A DNA stretch of 39,263 nt from Ectothiorhodospiraceae bacterium. Lineage in GTDB: Bacteria > Pseudomonadota > Gammaproteobacteria > Nitrococcales > Aquisalimonadaceae. Location: assembly GCA_020831845.1 (NCBI GenBank), contig JAFIFV010000133.1:1-39263 (forward strand). The letters are read 5' to 3'. The notes beneath the pieces were generated by a model. It was not told where the DNA came from. It saw only the letters and a program-made list of their open reading frames with translations, and did not search any database. Position 1 is the stretch's first letter. The number at the start of each line of letters is the position of its first letter. Of this stretch, positions 28,123-36,184 are shown in pieces. The position numbers and the translations under genes were made by a program.

Positions 28123-31100
28123 GTGGATTGGGTGACGGCAACCGACCTCTCTCGGTGGTCAGACGAACGCGTTTCCGAAGGGCTATTGCCGCAATTGCTC
28201 CGGCGGCTGCTATACATGCTCACCGAAGGGCGAGTGGTGCTGGAAATGCCGTCAGGCGACAGCATCAACACCGGCGGCTGGGACGGCATTGCTGAGGTGA
28301 CCGAAGGAACAGAACACATCCCCCCAGGCAAGTCGGTGTGGGAATTCGGTACCGGCAAAGCGATTAAGGGCAAGGCTGACGGTGACTACGATAAACGTAC
28401 CTCCGAGCCGGGCGATATCACCCCTTCAGAGACGACTTTCCTGTTCGTTACGCCGCGTCGATGGCCGATTGGAAAGAAGCGCTGGAGCAAGGCGAAGCGG
28501 GCTGAAGGGATATGGAAGGACGTCCGTGTTCTCGATGCCGACGATCTGGAGAGCATGCTGGAGCAGGCCCCTGCCGTTGCCCTTTGGCTGGCGGAACGGA
28601 TGGGCAAGATCACCGGCTCCTTTCAGTCGCTAGAGGAGTATTGGAACGACTGGTCGTCCGAAACCGATCCGGCCGTCTCGACAGACCTGGTCCTTGCCGG
28701 TCGCGAGGAGAGTGCTAAAGAACTCATGCAATGGGCGGCCACCAGTCAAGCGTCAAAGTGCGCTATGCATGCACACACACAAGATGAGGCAATCGCATTC
28801 CTCGCGGCTGCGCTTCATTTGGCCGATAGCGAGGGTGCGGAAGGCGCGTTGGCCCGTACTATTATCGTAAGAGACGAAACAGCCTTCCAAGCCGTGAAGC
28901 GGTGGAAGTCGCCCCTGATAGTCGTCCCCAAGTCAGTTGACATTGAAAATCCGGCTTCCGCTGTTGGTAACGGTCACCACGTCTTTGTACCGCTCGGCTT
29001 TACGACGGAAAGGCGTGAGGACATCATCACCTTGTTCCGGCCCACACGGGACGTCTTCAGCGCGGCGCTCCAGCGCTTGGGTTTTGAGCAGGCCGAGGCG
29101 GAAGCGTTGGCCGTGCGCACGGGGTGCACCCTGTCTGCGTACCGTAGGCATAGAGGGGCGTTTCATCGCCCGAATTGGGCTACGCCGGATGCGCTACGGC
29201 TGCTGATCCCTGCTTTCTTGGCCGGTGCCTGGGTCGACGACCACCGCAGTGGAATCGGCAACGAGAGAACTGGGGACAGGGACTTCATTGCCGCTCTTGC
29301 CGGCCAGCCGTACGTCGAATACCGCTCGGCTCTGACTTCTCTCACCACCGTGCCGGACGCGCCGGTGATGCGTGTCAGGGGCTACTGGAGAATCACGGCA
29401 CCTGTCGATGCGTTCCATCTACTGGCCTCGTACCTAAGTGACGAGCACCTTACCTTTCTGCACGAAAAGGCTTTCGAGCTGCTCAGTCAGCGCGACCCTG
29501 CGCTGGATTTGCCCGCGGACGAGCGATACATGGCCCAGGTGAGAGGAAAGGTCCTCAACCATTCTGGCGTCTTACGCGAAGGCGTGCTTGGGATGTTGGC
29601 CCTGCTGAGCCATTTCGCTGATGCAATGGAGCATCTGCACACGGCAATTCGGCCGCGTGACGTCGGATTTCGCCTCGTACGGGACTTGCTGTTCGGCGCG
29701 CCGGCTGAGCGGTGGTTGTCCCTGGCGGGCAATCTGGATGACCTAGCGGAGGTCTCGCCGACAGCTTTTCTGGAGGCCGTCGAGCATTCCCTAAGTCAGG
29801 ATGAGCCGCCGATCATGGCATTGTTCGAAGAGGAAGGGGACGCTTTCTTCTCCGGCTGTCCCCATGCGAGCCTGTTGTGGGGCTTGGAAATGTTGGCCTG
29901 GGAGCCGCGCCATTTTCCTCGCACCTGTCGGGCGTTGGCCGGTTTGGCTGCTCGGGATCCAGGGGGGCGCTGGACGAATCGCCCGGCCCGCAGTCTGCGG
30001 AACATCTTTCTTACTTGGCGCCCTGCGACGTTTGCTCCTTTGAATGAGCGGATGGAGGTGCTAGACGTAGTGCTCGCAGAGCAGCCGACGGTCGGGTGGC
30101 CACTGCTGGTAAGTCTGCTGCCCCGGCGCCACGATAGTACCTCCGGTACTCGTCATCCTCATTGGCTACCCGTTGCTGGTGTGGACCAAACGCCCAAGAC
30201 CGCAGAGGAGCGGTCTCTTAGCACCCAGACCATCCTCGATCGCATTGAAGCACATCTGGGTTCCGATACCACACGGTGGGAAGAGTTGTTCCGGGTCGGT
30301 CTTTCGGCGCTCCCTCCCGAGTACCGCCGACGCCTTTTGCATGCCCTGATCCACCGGATGCGGAGTCAACACGAGAGCGCGAATTGGGAGGCGCTGCGGA
30401 CGAAGATCCGGCAGTATCATTACGTTCTCACTCTGCACGAGAACGTGGACGCGGCCGATATTGATCCATTGGTTGAGCTTGAGGAGCTCCTGAGCCCAAG
30501 CGAACCCGTTGCCCGATATCGGTGGCTTTTCGAGAAGTCCTGGGTCGACATTCCCGGCGCTAGGCGCACCGAACACGAGGTGACCAAGGAATATCGTTCT
30601 GCCGCGTTGGATCACATCGTTTCGGCTTATGGCTTGGAAGGGGTCATCGGCCTGGTTGAGAAGGTTGAACATCCGGCGGCGGTGGCGTTGACTGCCGTAG
30701 AGAGGTCGGATGTCAACCACCTAGATTGGCTGGTTCAACAGCGCGCTAGCGACGAACCGAGCGCCGCATTTTGGTATTTTCTGGAGGCGTATGTATGCCT
30801 GCGTCACGGGCAGGGAGGTTGGAAGTGGACGGCAGCGCTCCTGGAGCACGCTGCAGAGAACAGTTGGCCAACAGAATCCATATTGTCGGTTTTCTGTGGC
30901 CTCCCCCTGACACAGGAGACGTGGACACGGCTTGAAGAAGGCTGGCAAGGAGTTGCGAAAGAGTATTGGAAGCGAGTGTGGCTACGCCCAATCGATCGGA
31001 AAGACACAGCACTTCGCACTATAGCTATGGAAAGGGCCCTAGACGCCGGAAGGTCTGCGGAGGTAATTGAGATATTCGGAGCATTCGATTCGGCCGCGAA

Positions 31101-31908
31101 CCTGCCAACCCACTTGATTTGCCGTGCACTTCGCGATTTGGCTGCGGAGGCGCAGAACGAACCGCAATCAGCACGAAACCTCGGCCATTACATTAAAGAC
31201 CTTTTCAAGGTGCTCGATCACCGCGACGACATTTCAGACCAAGAGATCGCCGTGTTGGAGATTCCCTATTGCCTGGCTTTTGAGGATACGGATCGCTCTG
31301 AGATGGCTTTCCATCGCCTTATTGCCGTGTCTCCAACTAATTTCACAACGCTCGTCAGGTGGCGCTACCAGCGCGATGACGGACAACAGGATGAAGAGAT
31401 CTCTACGGAGCAACTTCGCAACGCTGCAGAACTGTCATGGACCGTGCTGCATAGCTGGCGGCTTATCCCCGGAAGCAGGGCGGATGGAGCGATCGATGAA
31501 GAAGAGCTGCTCGCGTGGGTACGTGAGGCGATGGACCTCTGTCGGGCGGCCCACCGTCTTGGTTCCGCCGAGACCTGCATTGGAGAACTGTTCGCCTATG
31601 CACCTGCTGAAGAAGATGGAGTTTGGCCGTGTCGCCCTATTCGGAACGCGGTTGAAACTTTTGCAAGCTCGAATCTTCTTCGTGGTTTGCGAGCCGGTCT
31701 AATCAGCAAACGTGGTGTCACCTCTAGGGGAATTTACGAGGGAGGTCAACAAGAACGAGATCTGGCGGTGCTCTACCGCACTTGGGCGAATGCTCAGCGT
31801 GCCCGTTGGCCGGCAGTGGCGGCGGCGCTTGATGGAGTAGCTGAACATTACGAAGAAGAGGCCGAGGCACACGATGTTAACGTCAAGCGGCGACGTCTCA
31901 GGGACTGA
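28123..31908 (+). CDS. Large candidate defence protein with PD-(D/E)XK-like N-terminus
   Basis: A 1261-residue protein without a name known to me. Residues 45-150 have a nuclease-like pattern: GGWDG (D54), SVWEFGTGK (E74), K84 before DYDKR, then TFLFVTPRRWP and VRVLDADDLESMLEQAPAV. This resembles a PD-(D/E)XK core that recurs in large uncharacterised bacterial proteins. Residues about 185-330 (VLAGREESAKELMQW, DEAIAFLAAAL, RTIIVRDETAF, VFVPLG) look like a STAND-type NTPase remnant with no visible Walker A. Residues about 360-1261 are helical and Trp/Arg-rich, perhaps repeats. GTG 28123 follows GGGGGG six bases upstream. ATG 28090 would add 11 residues. It lies between the GInt module and Shango, so I infer a defence role. 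Confidence 0.6.
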   Translation: MDWVTATDLSRWSDERVSEGLLPQLLRRLLYMLTEGRVVLEMPSGDSINTGGWDGIAEVTEGTEHIPPGKSVWEFGTGKAIKGKADGDYDKRTSEPGDITPSETTFLFVTPRRWPIGKKRWSKAKRAEGIWKDVRVLDADDLESMLEQAPAVALWLAERMGKITGSFQSLEEYWNDWSSETDPAVSTDLVLAGREESAKELMQWAATSQASKCAMHAHTQDEAIAFLAAALHLADSEGAEGALARTIIVRDETAFQAVKRWKSPLIVVPKSVDIENPASAVGNGHHVFVPLGFTTERREDIITLFRPTRDVFSAALQRLGFEQAEAEALAVRTGCTLSAYRRHRGAFHRPNWATPDALRLLIPAFLAGAWVDDHRSGIGNERTGDRDFIAALAGQPYVEYRSALTSLTTVPDAPVMRVRGYWRITAPVDAFHLLASYLSDEHLTFLHEKAFELLSQRDPALDLPADERYMAQVRGKVLNHSGVLREGVLGMLALLSHFADAMEHLHTAIRPRDVGFRLVRDLLFGAPAERWLSLAGNLDDLAEVSPTAFLEAVEHSLSQDEPPIMALFEEEGDAFFSGCPHASLLWGLEMLAWEPRHFPRTCRALAGLAARDPGGRWTNRPARSLRNIFLTWRPATFAPLNERMEVLDVVLAEQPTVGWPLLVSLLPRRHDSTSGTRHPHWLPVAGVDQTPKTAEERSLSTQTILDRIEAHLGSDTTRWEELFRVGLSALPPEYRRRLLHALIHRMRSQHESANWEALRTKIRQYHYVLTLHENVDAADIDPLVELEELLSPSEPVARYRWLFEKSWVDIPGARRTEHEVTKEYRSAALDHIVSAYGLEGVIGLVEKVEHPAAVALTAVERSDVNHLDWLVQQRASDEPSAAFWYFLEAYVCLRHGQGGWKWTAALLEHAAENSWPTESILSVFCGLPLTQETWTRLEEGWQGVAKEYWKRVWLRPIDRKDTALRTIAMERALDAGRSAEVIEIFGAFDSAANLPTHLICRALRDLAAEAQNEPQSARNLGHYIKDLFKVLDHRDDISDQEIAVLEIPYCLAFEDTDRSEMAFHRLIAVSPTNFTTLVRWRYQRDDGQQDEEISTEQLRNAAELSWTVLHSWRLIPGSRADGAIDEEELLAWVREAMDLCRAAHRLGSAETCIGELFAYAPAEEDGVWPCRPIRNAVETFASSNLLRGLRAGLISKRGVTSRGIYEGGQQERDLAVLYRTWANAQRARWPAVAAALDGVAEHYEEEAEAHDVNVKRRRLRD

Positions 31909-32402
31909 ATGTCTTGAGCGATGCCGCCTTCTAGCAATGGGCGCACCGAACCACGAGAGGGTCGGGGATTATCGCGACCGTAGATTGCGTTGGCTACCTC
32001 ACATGGGCCGGCAATCCTGAGCCTGCCTTTTGGGCCCCGCCCCTTTGAGGGGTGGATTCCCGGCGGTTCGGGTCTTCGAGCCGGCCCCTTCAGGAGGGAG
32101 TAGGGCGCAACGCCGTGATGCCCCATGCGCCTCACGACAAAGGTCGGCCGAACACCCCCCGTTTGACGATGCAATCCGGCTCGGTCATTCGGTCTGCTGG
32201 AGCTGTGGAAGGTTCCAAGGCAGGTAGCGCTCATCGCGTCTCACCCTATTCGGTCCATGGGCATCGCGGACGATCAGGGTTGGAGGCTGGCGTGAGGTCG
32301 AGTAAGCCTCGGCTACGCTTGCTGCAATCATCCGATAGGCGTGATGCGGCCGCCTGGTGTTCGACTTCTATGTTGTGCGGTCGCTAGACTGGGAAAAGGA
32401 GC
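31909..32402. other. 494-nt GC-rich non-coding gap before sngA
   Basis: No supported gene. The DNA is rich in potential hairpins, for example CCCC-TTTGA-GGGG near 32040, GGTTCG/CGAGCC near 32067-32084, and GGCG-CAA-CGCC near 32105. Open frames of 111 codons (+) and 128 codons (-) have low-complexity Arg/Ser/Pro-rich products and no family likeness. The sngA promoter must lie here, but no convincing -35/-10 pair was found. Confidence 0.35.
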
Positions 32403-34799
32403 GTGCTAGGCGTTACCGGCAAAAATAAAGGGTGGGATGACGTGGATGGGCTTCTTGTTGTTGTGGTGGTGTTGATCGGGGGTGTTCTGCTCGTCCGCGC
32501 TGTTCTCAAAGCGGCTTCCCCCCGTAACGTGAGGTCCGGCCGCGAAGCAAAGCGCGTAGTCCGGCGCGAGACCCCTGCGCTCGACGATCAGGATGATACT
32601 ATTTCAATGACCTTCAGGATGTCCTTCGGAAGGCCATCCAGTGGTGAGAGGCGTGATCCCAGCGTTACAAGCAATGACTGTTGGGTTCCGCGGGGCGAGG
32701 TCGTCGAGGTCCAGGGTGTCAGCATTCACCGCGGCATGCTTTATGTTGGACGGGGCCTCGGGGGCCCGGAGGATTACCCGGAAATTACCCCGCCACTGGT
32801 CAACCCCGCGCTCACCGTCGACCTGACCTCCCCGGATTTGGCCGGAGAGAGTGTCGGTTACTGGCCGAGCTATGATGAGATGACCCCGGCAGAGCGCGCC
32901 GGATACCTTCGGTTCCTCGCTGTCGACGGTTGGCAGGCTGACGCCAGCCTGGGTTATGTCTTCCTCTATTTCTATGGGCTTGAGAGGCGAGCGCTGCACG
33001 ATGCGCGCCTAGGGGACACACAAGCTCGCGCAGAGATTCCGGAGATCGTTGCCACGGCTCGCGAGATACTCCACATCTACGGCGGTAACCAGAGCGTGCG
33101 CGGCTATGTGTCCCGCTTCATTGATACCGTGAGCCTTCTCTTCGACCTGCCGCTGGATCCTGGCGACTTCACAAGTCAGAACGAGCATCGCTTCGATATC
33201 CCTAACCGGCTAAAGCGCGCTCTGGGAAGGGCCGTCATGGCCGGCGAACCGATCGATGCTGCTCTCGCCCAGGCTCTCGTCTACACAGATCCGCAGATTC
33301 GATCCAAAGTGGCGATGGAGCGCTGTGCTCCGGAGTTCGATGCGCTATTTCCTGTTGTCTTCCGGAAGCAGCATGGCGAGGGCATCAAGGTCAAGCCCAA
33401 TAAGTCCCGCATCCACGTCCATTACCGCCCTGCCTGTCGTGGCGGTCCCGCGATCAACAAAACCCTGGAGCTGCCGGATATCACCAAGATCAACGGGCCA
33501 CGCAAGAAGATCCAGGCAGTTGTCGACGCATGCTGCGAGCAACTCGGCGCTCTTTCACGGCATCGGATCGAGAATCCTGGGGACAAAGACTCGCCGAAGG
33601 CACTTGCCCTGATGCCGACCGCCCTTGCCGGTGCCTATGCAGAGCGTGAAAATGGTGGCCCGGTCGAGCAGCTTCGCGCGCGCCTCGAGAATGATCTGCA
33701 GAAAGCCCCCATCGTACGCCTCCCTGCGAGTGAACTGCTCCATCTCTTCGGCGCTCAGGCGTCCAGTACGGGCAAAGTGAGCGCCGAGACCCGACGGCTG
33801 ATTGAGCGCCTTCTTGCCGGATGGTCGATGGGTGTGGCACCAGGGATGGGGTTCACGCGTGGGACGCTCAACCGGACGGACAAGCTCGCGATCTTCCGGC
33901 AGGAGAATCCCGATCACAACGCGGCGAGTGTTGCCTTTGAGCAGGCCCTCGTCCACATGCGCGTCCTAGGGCTTGCCTATGCGCATACGTCTCACGCGCT
34001 CACGCCCGCGCAGTCCGAGGTGGTGCGCCAGTACATTGACGGGCTGAACGGCCTCACCAGCGATGAACGTCTGCGTCTCCAGGCTGTGCTGCACTGGCTA
34101 CTGGAGAGCCAGACGAGACATCTCGCCGGCGTGCGCAAGGCGCTCTCCGCAATGAAGACCGCCGAGATTAACAATCTCCTTGAATTGCTGCTGCGCTTTG
34201 TCTCCGTGGATGGTCGCGTGAGTGCCGGTTGTGTGCGTGACCTGAAGATACTCATGCCGCTTCTGGGTGAAGAACCGGATACGCTCTACGAGCGGCTGCA
34301 TCGCCTGATTGCCGAGCCTCAAGAGGTTCGATCCGCGACCCCCGGGAGGGCAGGCGGGAGGATCCCTCCGCCGTCTCCGACAGGCGCCCGCGATGTTGGG
34401 GCGACGGGCGGCGAAGACCGCGCGCCGCTCGAGCTCGACCACGACGCTATCGCCGCACGCGAGGCGGAGAGCGCCGCGATCTCGGAAACACTCAAAGAGA
34501 TCTTCACCGAGGACACCGAGGCGCCGGATGCGCCGCCCGAGGTCCCGGAGGAGACGGCCGGATTGCTGCCCAATCTCGATCACGCGCACCACACCCTGCT
34601 TGCAGCGCTCCTCGCACACGGCGCTACGGTCTCACTCGCGGAGGCGCGAGCGCTCGCCGAGTCGCAGAGCCTGCTCTTTGATGGTGCCATCGATGAGATC
34701 AACGAGGCGGCATTGGACGCCACCGGCGCCGCGCTGCTTGAAATTGACGAGGAGGAGCTCCTCATTGACCAGGAAATTTTGAGGGAGGCACAGTCATGA
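32403..34799 (+). CDS. sngA: Shango defence protein SngA (TerB-domain)
   Basis: A 798-residue protein with an N-terminal hydrophobic segment (residues about 15-37, GLLVVVVVLIGGVLLV) that predicts membrane anchoring. A TerB-N-like region follows (about 90-300, with YWPSYDEMTPAERAGYLRFL and SVRGYVSRFID), then a TerB-like helical domain (about 560-640, LLELLLRFVSVDGRVS). A disordered Pro/Gly-rich linker leads to a TerB-C-like end (about 720-798, LFDGAIDEINEAALD). It is the first gene of a TerB, ATPase, helicase triad matching Shango. The start is uncertain (GTG 32403 or GTG 32442). It overlaps sngB by four bases (ATGA). Confidence 0.85.
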   Translation: MLGVTGKNKGWDDVDGLLVVVVVLIGGVLLVRAVLKAASPRNVRSGREAKRVVRRETPALDDQDDTISMTFRMSFGRPSSGERRDPSVTSNDCWVPRGEVVEVQGVSIHRGMLYVGRGLGGPEDYPEITPPLVNPALTVDLTSPDLAGESVGYWPSYDEMTPAERAGYLRFLAVDGWQADASLGYVFLYFYGLERRALHDARLGDTQARAEIPEIVATAREILHIYGGNQSVRGYVSRFIDTVSLLFDLPLDPGDFTSQNEHRFDIPNRLKRALGRAVMAGEPIDAALAQALVYTDPQIRSKVAMERCAPEFDALFPVVFRKQHGEGIKVKPNKSRIHVHYRPACRGGPAINKTLELPDITKINGPRKKIQAVVDACCEQLGALSRHRIENPGDKDSPKALALMPTALAGAYAERENGGPVEQLRARLENDLQKAPIVRLPASELLHLFGAQASSTGKVSAETRRLIERLLAGWSMGVAPGMGFTRGTLNRTDKLAIFRQENPDHNAASVAFEQALVHMRVLGLAYAHTSHALTPAQSEVVRQYIDGLNGLTSDERLRLQAVLHWLLESQTRHLAGVRKALSAMKTAEINNLLELLLRFVSVDGRVSAGCVRDLKILMPLLGEEPDTLYERLHRLIAEPQEVRSATPGRAGGRIPPPSPTGARDVGATGGEDRAPLELDHDAIAAREAESAAISETLKEIFTEDTEAPDAPPEVPEETAGLLPNLDHAHHTLLAALLAHGATVSLAEARALAESQSLLFDGAIDEINEAALDATGAALLEIDEEELLIDQEILREAQS

Positions 34800-36169
34800 G
34801 CCGTTTACGGGAGAGGGAGCGGGCTGCAATTCTGTCGTCGCTGCGCGCCGGTGTCGTCCCCCGGGTTGGTCAGCACCACATACAGGTGGGCCGCAAGGGC
34901 GAAATCCAGGCACTGATCAACGACATTGAAACCGTTGCCGACGGCGGCGGCAGCGTGCGCTTTATCATTGGAGAGTATGGCTCGGGCAAGACCTTCTTCC
35001 TGAACCTGATCCGCGCAATCGCGATGGAGAAAAAGTTGGTGACGGTTTCGGCCGACCTGAGTCCAGATCGTCGCCTGCACGCAACCGGCGGCCAGGCCCG
35101 CTCGCTCTATGCCGAGCTGATGCGCAACCTCGCCACGCGCGCCAAGCCCGAAGGGGGGGCGGTCGCGTCAGTGACCGAACGGTTCGTCTCAAGCGCCCTT
35201 CAGCGCTCGAAAGCTGAAGGCATCAGTCCCGAGTCGGCAATCCGAGAAGGGCTTGATAGCTTGACTGAACTCACCGGCGGCTATGCCTTCAGTGAGGTCG
35301 TCGAGGCCTACTGGCAAGGGCATGACAGCGGTGATGTTGCGCGCAAGCAGGCCGCCGTGCGCTGGCTTCGGGGTGAGTACGAGACGCGCACGGACGCACG
35401 CCGCGACCTAGGTGTTCGGGGCATCATCGATGACGAGAACTTTTACGACAGTCTGAAGCTGATGGCTCGATTCTCCCGGCTTGCCGGCTTCGGCGGGTTG
35501 CTTGTCACGCTTGATGAGATGGTGAACCTCTACAAGCTCGCCAGTACCCAGGCGCGGCGCTCGAACTACGAGCAGATCCTGCGCGTGGTCAACGACGCCC
35601 TCCAAGGGAACGCGGTGGGCCTTGGCTTTCTATTCGGGGGGACCCCCGAGTTCCTGATGAGTGAACGTCGCGGGCTCTACAGCTACGAAGCACTGCATGG
35701 ACGGCTTGCAGAGAACCGCTTTGCTGCCGGTGGCCTCCAAGACCTCTCGGGCCCGGTAATTCATCTCACCAATCTTCAGCCTGAGGACCTGTATGTTCTC
35801 TTGAAAAAGATTCGCGGTGTCTACGCATCGGATGCGGATCCGCAGAGCTTGCTCCCGGACGAGGGAATACAGGCATTCCTGCATCATTGCCATTCGAAAA
35901 TCGGCTCGGCCTATTTCAAGACGCCGCGTAATGCGATTCGGGAGTTCGTGCACCTGCTCTCCGTAATCGAGCAGAATCCTGGCGCGCAGTGGGAGGATCT
36001 GGTTGGCCGGGTCCGAATTGAGGCCGAGCGCGTCGATCAGATTACTGAGCTTGCTGATATGGCGCCGGGAGCAGAGGGCGGAACACGGCACGATGCTGGG
36101 CCGGGAGACAATTCGGCGGAGGGCGCGGCAGGGGGTGAGGATGATGCCCTCGAAGACTTCCGGCTCTGA
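34796..36169 (+). CDS. sngB: Shango ATPase SngB (DUF2791/BrxD-like)
   Basis: A 457-residue P-loop ATPase of the DUF2791 (BREX BrxD-like) family. Walker A is GEYGSGKT (59-66, K65) and Walker B is LLVTLDE (235-241, D240/E241). The sequence GGTPEFLMSERRGLYSYEAL is typical of the family. The C-terminal 40 residues are Gly/Asp/Ala-rich and probably disordered. BREX lacks a TerB partner and would need pglZ and pglX genes, absent here, so the Shango assignment is preferred. It ends 15 nt before sngC. Confidence 0.87.
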   Translation: MSRLRERERAAILSSLRAGVVPRVGQHHIQVGRKGEIQALINDIETVADGGGSVRFIIGEYGSGKTFFLNLIRAIAMEKKLVTVSADLSPDRRLHATGGQARSLYAELMRNLATRAKPEGGAVASVTERFVSSALQRSKAEGISPESAIREGLDSLTELTGGYAFSEVVEAYWQGHDSGDVARKQAAVRWLRGEYETRTDARRDLGVRGIIDDENFYDSLKLMARFSRLAGFGGLLVTLDEMVNLYKLASTQARRSNYEQILRVVNDALQGNAVGLGFLFGGTPEFLMSERRGLYSYEALHGRLAENRFAAGGLQDLSGPVIHLTNLQPEDLYVLLKKIRGVYASDADPQSLLPDEGIQAFLHHCHSKIGSAYFKTPRNAIREFVHLLSVIEQNPGAQWEDLVGRVRIEAERVDQITELADMAPGAEGGTRHDAGPGDNSAEGAAGGEDDALEDFRL

Positions 36170-36184
36170 GCGGCTGCCCTTGTC

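Noticed and set aside
31848..32234. 128-codon minus-strand frame before sngA
   Set aside because: Overlaps the end of the large cargo gene. The product is Arg/Ser/Pro-rich without family likeness, and a GC-rich non-coding origin is likelier.
32052..32387. 111-codon plus-strand frame before sngA
   Set aside because: No ribosome-binding site, biased composition (Ser, Arg), no recognised motif.
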